Positions 1 to 9,113 of a DNA stretch of 64,000 nucleotides are shown here, in pieces. The number at the start of each line of letters is the position of its first letter. Position 1 is the first letter of the stretch. Source of the DNA: Mucilaginibacter gotjawali (GTDB lineage Bacteria > Bacteroidota > Bacteroidia > Sphingobacteriales > Sphingobacteriaceae); contig NZ_AP017313.1 in NCBI RefSeq assembly GCF_002355435.1, positions 5,580,001-5,644,000 on the forward strand, given 5' to 3'. The notes under the pieces were generated by a model, which was not told the DNA's origin, did not search any database, and worked only from the letters and a program-made list of their open reading frames with translations. A program made the translations under genes and the position numbers.

Positions 1-384
1 AAATCAGAAATTATTAAAACGGTAAACCCGATGAATATTATTTATTATTCACAATCCCGTTTACCTTGGCCCATAAAAGACCGCGACCTGATTGTTCAAC
101 TTACCATTGCCCCGGGCCAGGATGCTTTAAATATCCAGGCAAAAAGCCTCCCCGATTACCTGCCAAAAGAAAAAGATTACGTGCGTGTGCCCTACTCGTT
201 AGCGGTATGGAAAGTAACCCAAACCCCGGCAAATAAATTAAAGGTTGATTATACTTTTAGCGTAGACCCAGGCGGAAGTATCCCTGCATGGCTGGTAAAT
301 GCTACCATAACGGTAGGCCCGTATAACTCATTTTACAAACTTCGCGAAATATTAAGGGCCCAGAAAAGTCCCGTGATCAATTAA
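1..384 (+). CDS. START-domain lipid-binding protein, C-terminal part
   Basis: The reading frame is already open at base 1 and ends at a TAA at 382-384, so the gene is cut by the window edge; the ATG at 31 is probably internal. The visible residues (RLPWPIKDRDL, then a beta-rich stretch, DPGGSIPAWLVN, and a final amphipathic helix around YKLREILR) match the C-terminal half of StAR-related lipid-transfer (START) domains, where the PWP..DRD and the IPAWLVN motifs are characteristic. START domains form a cavity binding lipids or other hydrophobic ligands; the bacterial members are mostly uncharacterised. The ligand cannot be guessed here. It converges on the serine hydrolase gene 22 bases downstream. 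Confidence 0.75.
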   Translation, partial: KSEIIKTVNPMNIIYYSQSRLPWPIKDRDLIVQLTIAPGQDALNIQAKSLPDYLPKEKDYVRVPYSLAVWKVTQTPANKLKVDYTFSVDPGGSIPAWLVNATITVGPYNSFYKLREILRAQKSPVIN

Positions 385-406
385 GAAACATTTCTATTTC
401 ATTGGC

Positions 407-1678
407 CTAATTCGCTTTACAATACGCCATTACCGCTTTAAATACCAGTGCCCGGATGGCATTAACGTTGTAATATTCTTTGTTATCAATAAGTCCCATT
501 TGCTGGCGGTTGATGAGTAAAATGATAGAAACGTCTTTTGAAGGCACCACACAAATGCTTGTCCCGGTAAAACCGGTATGGCCAAAAGTCCCTTCGGGGC
601 CGTTTTTCATAAATGAGTTTTCGGGGTCCATCATCCAGCCTAAGCCATTGTTAAATTTGTCTTTAGTTAAAAAGGCATTGATAGTGTTTTCCGAAATAAA
701 CTGCACATTGCCAACCTTGCCTTTGTTCATCAGCATATCAACCAACTTTTGTATATCATCCACCGTCGAAAATATTCCTGCGGCGCCTGCAACGCCTTTT
801 TCGGCATACCAGGCGTTGCCATCATTCACTTCTCCCTTTAAAATATAATGGCGCCAGCCGTTCCATTGGTCGTGTTTAATTTCTTTAAACTGGTAGCCAA
901 GTTCCGGGTCATACACCATTCTGTGTTCGTAAGGGTTGCCAAAGGAGGTTGATGCTATTTTAAAATCCCTGCTCTTTTGCAGCGGGTTATACATGGTATG
1001 TGTCATCCCTAACGGTTTAAAAATGTTTTGTTCTTCAAACTGATCAAGAGATTGGCCAGAAACCACTTCCACAATCTCGCCAAGAACCGTAAAACCGAGG
1101 TCGCTGTATTTACGCTGTGCACCAACCGGGAAAGCCAGGGGCAATTCGCCAATCAGTTTAAAAGTCTCCTGTTTATTGCCGGCGCGATAATATAAGGGAT
1201 ACCACTCATAAAGCCCCGCCGTATGGGTTAAGAGGTGGCGGATGGTGATGGAGGCCTTGTCTGGAGTGGTAAATGCTTTGATATATTTCCCAACCGGGTC
1301 GTCCACTTTAATAAGGCCCTTATCAACCAATAACATAATTGAGGTGGTAGTACCAACCACCTTAGTAAGCGAAGCGATGTCAAACATATGCTCCGTTGTC
1401 ATTTTTTCAGGCTCAGCCAAAAGTTCGTGCCGGTAATTAAATTTTTGGGCAAAGCCGTAGGCTTGTTTATAAATTACAGCATCGCCTCGCTTTATTTCGA
1501 TAACTGCACCGGGGATTTTACTGTCATTCACCTGGCTTTGCAGGATACTGTCAATTCTGTGTATAATCAGCTGCTGCGAATTACCGGCGTTATTTACTTG
1601 TGCGCCAACGATGCCTGTGGTCAGGAAAGACCCTATTAATAAAATGATCAGTTTATGAATAAATTTAGTATCCTGCAT
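407..1678 (-). CDS. Secreted serine hydrolase (class C beta-lactamase / DD-peptidase fold)
   Basis: 423 residues with an N-terminal signal peptide (hydrophobic residues about 9-26, ending VGAQ). The serine beta-lactamase/penicillin-binding signatures are present in order: S-L-T-K at about 103-106 (nucleophile Ser103, base Lys106), Y-S-D at about 191-193 and H-T-G at about 367-369. Members of this family include class C beta-lactamases, DD-peptidases, esterases and amide hydrolases; sequence alone does not choose among them. Downstream on the chromosome lie a GNAT acetyltransferase and a sodium:solute symporter in the same direction. In Bacteroidetes such a trio is often found in muropeptide or amino-sugar recovery clusters, so a cell-wall related role is an inference, as no other wall-recycling gene is visible. 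Confidence 0.85.
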   Translation of the reverse strand: MQDTKFIHKLIILLIGSFLTTGIVGAQVNNAGNSQQLIIHRIDSILQSQVNDSKIPGAVIEIKRGDAVIYKQAYGFAQKFNYRHELLAEPEKMTTEHMFDIASLTKVVGTTTSIMLLVDKGLIKVDDPVGKYIKAFTTPDKASITIRHLLTHTAGLYEWYPLYYRAGNKQETFKLIGELPLAFPVGAQRKYSDLGFTVLGEIVEVVSGQSLDQFEEQNIFKPLGMTHTMYNPLQKSRDFKIASTSFGNPYEHRMVYDPELGYQFKEIKHDQWNGWRHYILKGEVNDGNAWYAEKGVAGAAGIFSTVDDIQKLVDMLMNKGKVGNVQFISENTINAFLTKDKFNNGLGWMMDPENSFMKNGPEGTFGHTGFTGTSICVVPSKDVSIILLINRQQMGLIDNKEYYNVNAIRALVFKAVMAYCKAN

Positions 1679-1923
1679 CTTATAGATTCCCTTTATTAAA
1701 TTATTGTGAGTTCGATTAACAATTGGATATCATTGTGGTGTGCCCCATCGGGGCTACCGCTTTGTAGAAACCAAATACCCAGGATAATTGCCATGTCAGT
1801 GGCTACCCTTCGCAAATTGGGTAGCCGCTGACGCGGCAAAAATAACGTTTGAATATCGTGCTACAAAGCGGTAGTCCGCCACGAGGCGGAGCAATTGTTT
1901 TTTGTCTCGAACTAACTAAATTA
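1679..1923. repeat. Intergenic nested-palindrome element
   Basis: This gene-free stretch is filled with nested inverted repeats. A perfect 14-bp outer pair (CTACCGCTTTGTAG at 1754-1767 and its complement at 1861-1874) encloses a hairpin with arms at 1794-1808 and 1819-1833 (GGCTACCC/GGGTAGCC core). Short hairpins flank it at 1742-1754 (GCCCC/GGGGC) and 1875-1890 (TCCGCC/GGCGGA). No coding potential is seen. The layout resembles REP/BIME-type mobile intergenic elements; whether it is repeated elsewhere in the genome cannot be seen here. Confidence 0.6.
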
Positions 1924-2424
1924 TTATTTAGCGGATTTGGGTTGATAACCGGTAATCGGCCCAACAGTTTTCCGCAGCAGTAATTCGTCGAAGCCAGGCT
2001 TTATAAAATCTTTGAGTTCGCCTATCAGCTCGAAGCCAAATTTTTTGTAAAGTTGAATGGCCCCTTTATTAAACGAGCTAACACAGATAAAAATATTGGG
2101 TGAATACGTTAAAATACGATCCTGGCAAAACCCGAGTAATTGCGTCCCGTAGCCCTTACCCCGATAATGTTTATTTATGGCGAGGGTTTGGATATAGCCC
2201 TTAAAAGTTCCCTGCGGCTGCATAATGACGAACCCCATTATTTCAGTTTCGTTTTTCATCAAAAAAACCTCCCTGAATGTGCCGCCAAAAGCCTTTAAAC
2301 AATCCTCATAAGCAATACCCAATGTTATCCAGGGATCTGTAGCCGCCATGATCACTGCGCAAGCCGCAAAATCCGCGGGGTTAGTTGTAAATTCAATATT
2401 GAATGGGGTATCAGGCTGCGACAT
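1924..2424 (-). CDS. GNAT family N-acetyltransferase
   Basis: 166 residues. The central region has the GNAT core: a beta-strand pair (EIMGFVIMQPQG), the strand AINKHYRGKGYGTQLL containing the acetyl-CoA pyrophosphate-binding motif R-G-K-G-Y-G, and a late strand/helix pair (FNKGAIQLYKKFGFE) typical of the family. It would transfer acetyl from acetyl-CoA to an amine; the substrate is unknown. The start codon lies inside the end of the upstream symporter gene (14-base overlap), so the two are almost certainly co-transcribed and translationally coupled, which suggests a common pathway, perhaps modification of whatever the symporter imports. Confidence 0.85.
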   Translation of the reverse strand: MSQPDTPFNIEFTTNPADFAACAVIMAATDPWITLGIAYEDCLKAFGGTFREVFLMKNETEIMGFVIMQPQGTFKGYIQTLAINKHYRGKGYGTQLLGFCQDRILTYSPNIFICVSSFNKGAIQLYKKFGFELIGELKDFIKPGFDELLLRKTVGPITGYQPKSAK

Positions 2425-3874
2425 GATTCTTCTTTTTTATCAATACCAAAAATAAAATAGTCAGCACAGCATTTACCAGGATATTCATGAAACCGAAATC
2501 AAATTGAAATTCACTGATAAAAAATACATTCAGTCCCCAGGTAACCAGCGCGGCACCCACGCAGGCTATCGGTACAAATTTTTCAGTTAACTGGATCTTG
2601 GAGAACAGGCCCGTTAAATACAGTCCCAATATCGGCCCGTAGGTATAACCGGCTATTTTAAAAATGGTGTTAATAATGGCGCCCTGACTGCTCCAGAAAG
2701 CCATCACAATAAAAAACATTACCACGTTAACACCAAGCAGCACCCGGTTTTTGATTTTCTTTCTCTGCTCAACCGGTTGGTTTTCAATATCCATAAAATC
2801 ATAGCTGAAGGCGGTGGTTAAGGCGGCAATACAGGCATCGATACTGGCAAAAGTAGAAGCGATAACCCCGATGAAAAAGGCAATCGCTCCTATCTGCCCG
2901 AAATAATGCAGCGTTAAAAATGGGTACAGGCCGTCGGTGTTAACAATTTGCCCGTCGGCCCGGTCGAGTTTGATGCCATGCCTTTCCACAAAAATATAAA
3001 GCAATACGCCCAGGCCCAAAAACAGGGTTTGCGCGCCGGCTATAAAAAAACTGAAGGCCAATACGTTTCGTTTGGCGCCTTTTACGTTGTTGATGGTTAA
3101 TGTTTTTTGCATCATACTCTGATCGAGGCCCACCAGGGCAACAGTTATGAGCAATCCCGAGATAAACTGTTTAAAAAAGTTGGAGCCTGAATGCGCATCC
3201 CAGTCAAAAAGTTTGGCGTAAGGGTGATGAACGATAGTGCTCGCCATACCGCCAACAGAAAGGCCCAGCGAATTTTTGATGGTGACGATGGAAACGATCA
3301 TCACCGTAATTAAAAACAGCGATTGCAGGGCATCGGTCCATACAATGGTTTTAATACCAGATTTATTGGTGTATAGCCAGATAAGGATCAATACAATAAT
3401 GATAGTAAAAAAATAAGGAATGTGCAGGCTGTCGAAAAAAGCATATTGCAGAATTTTAATGGACAACAACAACCGTAGCGCCGCCCCAAAGCTTTGTGAT
3501 ACGAGGAAAAACAGCGAGCCGGTTTTATAGGTAACATTGCCAAAGCGGATGTTTAAATAAGTATAGATAGAAACCAGTTTTAGCTTGTAATAAATAGGCG
3601 TGAGCACAAATGCGATAAACAAGTAGCCAACAATAGTGCCCAGGATAAATTGAAAATAAAACAGGTTGTTATTGCCAACATTGCCGGGAATTGAAACCAG
3701 CGAAACCGCCGAAATACCCGAACCGATCATCCCGAAGGCCACCAAAAACCAGGGGGAAGATTTATCGCCATCAAAAAAACTGTTTGCCTTATTATGCCGG
3801 GATGTTAGCCTGGAAATGACCATTAACAGGCCGAAATAAGCGAGGATAATGAAAAGAATTAAAGATGCACTCAT
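2411..3874 (-). CDS. Sodium:solute symporter (SSS family)
   Basis: 487 residues, almost entirely hydrophobic with about 13 predicted membrane helices, the usual size and topology for the SSS/LeuT-fold family. Family-like features include the GMIGSGISAVSLVSIPGNV segment of helix 1 and the IASTFASIDACIAALTTAF helix (around residues 340-360) that matches the region lining the sodium site. It should import a small solute with Na+. The substrate cannot be read from sequence; relatives in Bacteroidetes next to serine hydrolases and GNAT enzymes are often assigned to amino sugars or muropeptide products, which is inference only. Its last bases overlap the start of the GNAT gene. Confidence 0.85.
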   Translation of the reverse strand: MSASLILFIILAYFGLLMVISRLTSRHNKANSFFDGDKSSPWFLVAFGMIGSGISAVSLVSIPGNVGNNNLFYFQFILGTIVGYLFIAFVLTPIYYKLKLVSIYTYLNIRFGNVTYKTGSLFFLVSQSFGAALRLLLSIKILQYAFFDSLHIPYFFTIIIVLILIWLYTNKSGIKTIVWTDALQSLFLITVMIVSIVTIKNSLGLSVGGMASTIVHHPYAKLFDWDAHSGSNFFKQFISGLLITVALVGLDQSMMQKTLTINNVKGAKRNVLAFSFFIAGAQTLFLGLGVLLYIFVERHGIKLDRADGQIVNTDGLYPFLTLHYFGQIGAIAFFIGVIASTFASIDACIAALTTAFSYDFMDIENQPVEQRKKIKNRVLLGVNVVMFFIVMAFWSSQGAIINTIFKIAGYTYGPILGLYLTGLFSKIQLTEKFVPIACVGAALVTWGLNVFFISEFQFDFGFMNILVNAVLTILFLVLIKKKNHVAA

Positions 3875-4020
3875 TTATTTAGCATAAAGGCGTTTGGCTA
3901 AGATACTAAAAATGCATATCGTGCAGCTCCTCAAATATTCACCATTAGTTTATTTAGCTAACGTGTTTCCAGAATAAAAAATAGAGAAAAGGGCAGATTT
4001 TAAAGCCTGGCCTGTGCGAT

Positions 4021-4124
4021 TCCCCTCTTGAGAGGGGTGGAGGGGTGTGTTGACGAGTATGCCCACTAACACACCCCCGCCACAACACAGGCCTGCACGC
4101 CCCCTCTCGAGAGGGGAGTTGTCA
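4021..4124. repeat. Bacteroidetes intergenic palindromic repeat
   Basis: Two near-identical 16-bp palindromes, CCCCTCTTGAGAGGGG (4022-4037) and CCCCTCTCGAGAGGGG (4101-4116), bound a GC-rich core with further complementarity (GGGGTGTGTT / AACACACCCC). A spurious minus-strand reading frame across it gives a PLERG...TPLHPSQEGN peptide, a translation I recognise as a frequent false gene in Bacteroidetes genomes. I take this as a dispersed non-coding repeat. The rest of the 313-base gap between the symporter and glycosyltransferase genes (3875-4187) shows nothing else. Confidence 0.65.
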
Positions 4125-4187
4125 TAATGCTCATATTTGCAATTAGTTATAGTGCTTAAATTAAGGTTTCCCAATCACGAAACAAGT

Positions 4188-5450
4188 CTATCTATTAAAA
4201 TACAATTCAATTTCTCTAACGACATTTTCAAGCCCTTTTTCATTATTGATTTGCTGACCAATTTTTGCAACATTTCTTTTTACATCGTCTGCCTGAACAT
4301 ATTTTAATGCTGCCAAAAGTTTATCCAAATTGAGCTTTTTAACTGGAATATGAACGCCCAAGTTCATTCGTTCAATTATTTTACCCCAGGTTGGCTGGTC
4401 GGTGTAAAACGAAATTATAATTACCGGCAAATGGTTTCTTAGCATAGCCGCCAAAGTACCTGCACCGCCATGAAATATTCCTGCTTTGCATTTTGGTAAG
4501 ATTGCCTCGTGATTTACATATTTTGTTACGAAAAGATTTTCGTGAACAGGCAGATTATCAAATAAGCCCCAGCCTGTACAAAACAAAACACGTTCATTGG
4601 TTTTTGCCAGAATGTCATTTAATATAGATACAAACTTCGCTGTGTTGCCTACGCCATTGCTCCCAAAGCCCATATAAATTGGTTTTTCACCTGCTGTTAG
4701 CCAATGGTTTAATGCCTGTGGAATTTCATCGGGCGGATGGTTTTCCCTATAATGTTTTGGAACAGTTAAAAAACCGGTTATCTTATGATTTTCGTCCCAG
4801 TCTTTTGGTTGCGGGATCAGCGTTGGGCTTAAGCAATATAGATCCAGCAACTTTTGTTTGCCTATATGAGTAACCAGGCTTTCTTTTAAAACCGGCAGCC
4901 CTAACTCCTCCCTGAATTCGACAGTTTCTTCTTTTATAAATTTCCAATAAAACGCATAAGCTAATTTATAAGTCAGCTTATTATACCATGGAAAATTAAG
5001 AAAATCAAAATCGGCTAAAGGGAATTCGCTTGTAGGAACAACCGGCGGCATGAAATAGGTAAAGGCGATTTTTTTGTTTTGTTTTTCGGCAATAGCGCTT
5101 GTAATCTGCAGCGTTGCAAGGTTTGCTATGATAAAATCCACCTTATCAAACCCGTCCAGGTAGCTTTTACGCAAAGGTGTTTTTATGTCACGAAGTACTT
5201 CAAAAAAATACTTCATCAGTTTGATGGTATTTTCGGATCGCAGTACGCTTTGCCCTAAGGGCGAATTCATCCCTTCTTCTGCATTACCGTAAAGCGGATG
5301 AAAAGCAATACCAAAACCTTCAATCAATGAGGCAAAATTTTCGGGCGCTGCTATAGTTACCCGGTGCCCCTTAGCCATCAAACCCAATGCCATGGCAATA
5401 TACGGCTGAACATCGCCACGCGTTCCGTAAGTGAAAATTCCTATGTTCAA
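4188..5450 (-). CDS. GT1-family (UGT/MGT-like) glycosyltransferase
   Basis: 420 residues with a GT-B two-domain plan. The N-terminus MNIGIFTYGTRGDVQPYIA is the acceptor-side motif found in sterol and macrolide glucosyltransferases (GTRGDVQP). The C-terminal donor-binding half has IYMGFGS (about 258-264), a WG..F stretch, and FHGGAGTLAAMLRNHLPVI followed by DQPTWG, the UGT signature that contacts the nucleotide sugar. It probably glycosylates a small hydrophobic or polyketide-like acceptor in the cytoplasm. No biosynthetic cluster is adjacent, so the substrate is unknown; it seems to be a monocistronic gene between an intergenic repeat and the divergent methyltransferase. Confidence 0.8.
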   Translation of the reverse strand: MNIGIFTYGTRGDVQPYIAMALGLMAKGHRVTIAAPENFASLIEGFGIAFHPLYGNAEEGMNSPLGQSVLRSENTIKLMKYFFEVLRDIKTPLRKSYLDGFDKVDFIIANLATLQITSAIAEKQNKKIAFTYFMPPVVPTSEFPLADFDFLNFPWYNKLTYKLAYAFYWKFIKEETVEFREELGLPVLKESLVTHIGKQKLLDLYCLSPTLIPQPKDWDENHKITGFLTVPKHYRENHPPDEIPQALNHWLTAGEKPIYMGFGSNGVGNTAKFVSILNDILAKTNERVLFCTGWGLFDNLPVHENLFVTKYVNHEAILPKCKAGIFHGGAGTLAAMLRNHLPVIIISFYTDQPTWGKIIERMNLGVHIPVKKLNLDKLLAALKYVQADDVKRNVAKIGQQINNEKGLENVVREIELYFNR

Positions 5451-5667
5451 TTGGGTTTATTTAGCCGTTAGGTTTTGCCATAATTGCACAGCTAAATTAT
5501 AAAAGAATTCCATATAAAATCCTTCTATTCACTTGGTCCATTCCGGCATCTTTCGTAACGCATGGTGATATGGCTGTTATATTATTTAAACGTATTTAAG
5601 CTAATCAGTGGTTCGGATATTATTTTTGCAGCTCATTTATTGCTAATTTGCATGCCGTATCAGCTAT

Positions 5668-6594
5668 ATGAAAAACAAATTTGAACCATTCATCAACGAG
5701 AAAGGTTTCGTTATCCTTGACGGTGCAATGGCAACCGAATTAGAATCGAGGGGCGCCCACCTCAACCATGCTTTATGGTCGGCAAAATTGCTAACGGAAG
5801 ATCCAGAGTTAATAAAACAGGTGCATTATGACTATCTGCTGGCTGGCGCCGATGTTATAACTACCGCCAGCTACCAGGCAAGTTTCGAGGGGTTCGCCAA
5901 AAATGGATATTCCACTGAACAGGCTGTTGAATTGATGGAGCTAAGTTCGAAACTGGCTTTTGAGGCGCTCGATGAGGCAATGAAAGTAATGCCGCGCAAA
6001 GTTAAACCACTGATAGCCGGATCGGTTGGCCCTTATGGCGCTTCCTTAGCTGATGGCTCCGAATACCGGGGCAATTATGGTGTAAGTATCGAGTTCCTGA
6101 AATCATTCCACCGCCAGCGCATGAAAGTGCTCATTGAAACCGGCGTGGATCTTTTGGCTTGCGAAACTATCCCCTGCCTGGATGAAGCCATCGCATTAAA
6201 AGAGGTATTGGCGGAATTTCCGGGCACGCAGGCATGGATCAGTTTTAGCTGTAAAGATGATAGACACATCAGCAGCGGAGAAGATTTTGCGGATGCGGTA
6301 AAACTGTTAGATCAAACCGACCATGTAATTGCCATCGGTATTAATTGTACCGCACCGCAGTATATCGAATCGCTGATAAAAATTGGCAAGGCAAATACCA
6401 GCAAAGCAATTTTGGTTTATCCCAATAAAGGCGAAGTGTATGATGCCGTTGATAAAATATGGCTGCCCTCAATAACAAATCATGCGCATTTTATTGATGA
6501 TGCAAAGGTTTGGTATGCGGCAGGATCAACCATTATCGGCGGTTGCTGCAGAACCACGCCGGCTGACATTAGCCAGCTAAAACAGCTGAGCTAA
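5668..6594 (+). CDS. mmuM: Homocysteine S-methyltransferase family protein
   Basis: 308 residues, the usual length for the stand-alone homocysteine methyltransferase domain. A (beta/alpha)8 barrel is indicated by DGAMATELE (about 18-26), the CETIPCLDEA strand-loop, GINCTAPQ, and the terminal GGCCRTTP whose paired Cys (about 293-294), with the Cys of GINC, form the zinc site that activates the homocysteine thiolate. The methyl donor is probably S-methylmethionine or S-adenosylmethionine, as in MmuM/YagD, giving methionine. A possible promoter -7 element (TATTTTTG, 5621-5628) lies about 40 bases upstream, but no clear -33 element is seen. Its 3' end overlaps the convergent histidine decarboxylase gene by 26 bases. 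Confidence 0.85.
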   Translation: MKNKFEPFINEKGFVILDGAMATELESRGAHLNHALWSAKLLTEDPELIKQVHYDYLLAGADVITTASYQASFEGFAKNGYSTEQAVELMELSSKLAFEALDEAMKVMPRKVKPLIAGSVGPYGASLADGSEYRGNYGVSIEFLKSFHRQRMKVLIETGVDLLACETIPCLDEAIALKEVLAEFPGTQAWISFSCKDDRHISSGEDFADAVKLLDQTDHVIAIGINCTAPQYIESLIKIGKANTSKAILVYPNKGEVYDAVDKIWLPSITNHAHFIDDAKVWYAAGSTIIGGCCRTTPADISQLKQLS

Positions 6595-7714
6595 GCTTGC
6601 TCAATTTAAAATCGCTCACAAAGGCATCGATTTGCTCCTTATCAATCCCCGGCATGCAAATAATATGCGCCCAATCGGAGCCTGAAGCCAGCTGCCATTT
6701 TTTGATGAGGGCTTTATCTGGCTTGGGAATATTTACCGTTAAAGCCGATGGGTTTCGCCAAACTGCCGGTTCAACCTCCCGCAACATTTCTTCGGCATAA
6801 GCTGCAACCTCCAGGCTTTTTCGGGTCCTTTTTCTTAAGCCCTCTACACCCAGTTTTTTAATCACATACCACAAAAATAGCGGTGTATGCCCGTTGCGTG
6901 AGCCGGATATGGTGGTATCCATAGTGCCGATATAATCAATTGACCGTGCAATACGGTCGCGGTGGTTCTTTTTAGCGATCACCATTCCGCAGGGAATAAG
7001 CGAGCCAAAAAACTTATGGCCGCTGATAGCAATACTGTCGGCGCCGTCAGCAAAATCAAATGCCGGCCTCGGTTCCATAAAAGCTGCATAACTTCCGGCC
7101 AATGCGCCATCCACGTGGATATAATGATGCTGGATGGCAAGCCTTTTAAATATGGCTTTCATTTTTCCCACATCATCACGTGCTTCGGTCATGGTGGTAC
7201 CGATGTTGGCGAGGATGATCACAGGCATTTGGCGGTTGATGCTGATGGTTTTCTCCAGGTCATCATAATCAATCTCCCCACTATCCTGCGACCGGATAGT
7301 GATGTTGGGCATATTGAGCAAATGCAGGTTCTTTTGGACGCTGTAATGCGTGGCTTCCGAATAATAGACGATAGCTTTGGGATAGAGTTCCCTGGCAAGG
7401 TAGAGGCCATACAGGTTCCCCTCCGAGCCGCCATTGGTAACATATCCCCACCAGTTATCTTCCTCCGCCCTGAATAATTTGGAGAAAAATTCTATCACTT
7501 CTTTTTCCTGTTCCCTTGATCCAACGGTATAGGTAGATGGTATAAACGGATCGCCAACATTATTTAAAGGATACTTGATAAAAGGGAGCAGTTCGCTGAA
7601 ATCAATATCTTTAGCAACAGGATATCCCAACGTCATGGCAGATTTCGCCCCCATCTCTGCCAGCAGTTGTTTTAAAATATCACTGGTGTCATCAATCAAT
7701 AAATCCTTTTCCAT
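6569..7714 (-). CDS. hdc: PLP-dependent histidine decarboxylase (group II)
   Basis: 381 residues. The group II decarboxylase fold is clear: VTNGGSEGNLYGLYLAREL (about 92-110), His123 in the THYSV motif that stacks on the cofactor, HVDGA (Asp202 holds the PLP pyridine nitrogen), and SGHKFFG with the Schiff-base Lys234. The NNVGDPF and GYVTNGGSEGN segments and the short length agree best with bacterial PLP-type histidine decarboxylases, which turn histidine into histamine; other aromatic or serine decarboxylases of the same subfamily are possible. It is separated from pntB by one base, but cotranscription order places it last in the minus-strand pnt group. No histidine/histamine antiporter is next to it. 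Confidence 0.8.
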   Translation of the reverse strand: MEKDLLIDDTSDILKQLLAEMGAKSAMTLGYPVAKDIDFSELLPFIKYPLNNVGDPFIPSTYTVGSREQEKEVIEFFSKLFRAEEDNWWGYVTNGGSEGNLYGLYLARELYPKAIVYYSEATHYSVQKNLHLLNMPNITIRSQDSGEIDYDDLEKTISINRQMPVIILANIGTTMTEARDDVGKMKAIFKRLAIQHHYIHVDGALAGSYAAFMEPRPAFDFADGADSIAISGHKFFGSLIPCGMVIAKKNHRDRIARSIDYIGTMDTTISGSRNGHTPLFLWYVIKKLGVEGLRKRTRKSLEVAAYAEEMLREVEPAVWRNPSALTVNIPKPDKALIKKWQLASGSDWAHIICMPGIDKEQIDAFVSDFKLSKLSSAVLAG

Positions 7715-7715
7715 A

Positions 7716-9110
7716 TTATAACTCCTTAATCTGGGCGATCAATTGCTGCAAAACATCTTTGGCATCGCCAAAAAGCATGGATGTATTCGGCATAAAAAAC
7801 AGCCCGTTTTCAATGCCGGCATACCCCGGCCTCATGCTTCGCTTATTCACAATAACCATTTTTGCTTTGGTTACCTGCAATATCGGCATGCCGTAGATCG
7901 GGCTCGACGGATCATTTTCTGCAGCAGGGTTAACCACATCATTGGCACCGAGAATAAGCACCACATCTGTTGAACCGAATTGCTCATTCGCAGGTTCAAG
8001 CTCCAGCAGGTCATCATAGGATACATCTGCTTCGGCCAATAACACGTTCATGTGTCCCGGCATACGGCCTGCTACCGGGTGAATGGCATATTTTACCTCG
8101 ACACCATTATTCTTTAACGCCTTTTCCAGTTCGTGGCAGGTATGTTGCGCCTGGGCAACGGCCAAACCAAAACCCGGTACGATGATCACTTTATGGGCAT
8201 AGCCCATAACCATGGCGGCATCGGCAGCGCCAATTTCTTTATAAGTCCCCTGCGGGCCTTTATCACCGGCAACGGCTGTCGCGCCGCTCCCAAACGAGCC
8301 GATCAATACATTTTGTAACGAGCGGTTCATCGCCTTGCACATTAAAATGGTTAATATGGCGCCGGCCGACCCTACTAAAATACCACCGGTAAGCATCACC
8401 GGGTTATTGTATAAAAAACCTCCGAACGCAGTTGCAATGCCCGTAAATGAGTTTAACAACGATATTACTACGGGCATGTCGGCGCCACCTATCGGCAGCA
8501 CAAAAAACACCCCATAACTTAAGGCAAGGGCCAAAATAATATAAAACAGAGTTAGCGAAGAAAGGCCGATACCAAAGTTTAAAAAACCGCCCAGCACCAC
8601 GATAACCGCCAGGATTGCCAGGTTGAAGATATGCTGCCCTGAAAAGGAGTGATCTTTAACTTTACCGCTAAGTTTGCCATAAGCAATCATGCTGCCCGAA
8701 AAAGACACGCTGCCTATTACCATACCGGCCACAATTACCAGCAGGCGCAATGGTTCAGGCTCACCCGTCATGTGGCCAAATTCAACAATGGAGATGAGCG
8801 CGGCACATAAGCCACCCATGCCGTTAAAAATACTTACCATTTCGGGCATGGCGGTCATTTTTACTTTACGGGCCGCTAGTGTGCCGATGACGGTGCCGAT
8901 TACCAATGCCCCGGCAATCCAACCGTAATTATGCAGGTGTTCGCCATTTAACTGGTAAAAAAAGAGTGTTCCGAAAATGGCGATTGACATACCGGCAGCC
9001 GATACAAGGTTACCCTTGCGTGCCGTTGCCGGGTTTGATAACATTTTTAGCCCAAGGATAAACGATACGGAACCGATGAGATAGCAAATTGATAAAATAT
9101 ATGTTTCCAT
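7716..9110 (-). CDS. pntB: NAD(P)+ transhydrogenase, subunit beta
   Basis: 464 residues. About nine membrane helices in the first 270 residues (domain II) are followed by a soluble NADP(H)-binding domain III: IIVPGFGLAVAQAQHTCHELEK with the Gly-rich loop, HPVAGRMPGHMNVLLAEADVSYDDL, and the GANDVVNPAA and GYAGIENGLFF motifs typical of PntB. With the two alpha parts upstream it forms the inner-membrane, proton-coupled enzyme that reduces NADP+ with NADH. The gene starts 3 bases after the stop of the small membrane subunit, so the pnt genes form one operon. Confidence 0.95.
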   Translation of the reverse strand: METYILSICYLIGSVSFILGLKMLSNPATARKGNLVSAAGMSIAIFGTLFFYQLNGEHLHNYGWIAGALVIGTVIGTLAARKVKMTAMPEMVSIFNGMGGLCAALISIVEFGHMTGEPEPLRLLVIVAGMVIGSVSFSGSMIAYGKLSGKVKDHSFSGQHIFNLAILAVIVVLGGFLNFGIGLSSLTLFYIILALALSYGVFFVLPIGGADMPVVISLLNSFTGIATAFGGFLYNNPVMLTGGILVGSAGAILTILMCKAMNRSLQNVLIGSFGSGATAVAGDKGPQGTYKEIGAADAAMVMGYAHKVIIVPGFGLAVAQAQHTCHELEKALKNNGVEVKYAIHPVAGRMPGHMNVLLAEADVSYDDLLELEPANEQFGSTDVVLILGANDVVNPAAENDPSSPIYGMPILQVTKAKMVIVNKRSMRPGYAGIENGLFFMPNTSMLFGDAKDVLQQLIAQIKEL

Positions 9111-9113
9111 GTG

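Noticed and set aside
3950..4174. 74-codon minus-strand frame
   Set aside because: It runs through the palindromic intergenic repeat and translates to the known false PLERG/HPSQEGN peptide.
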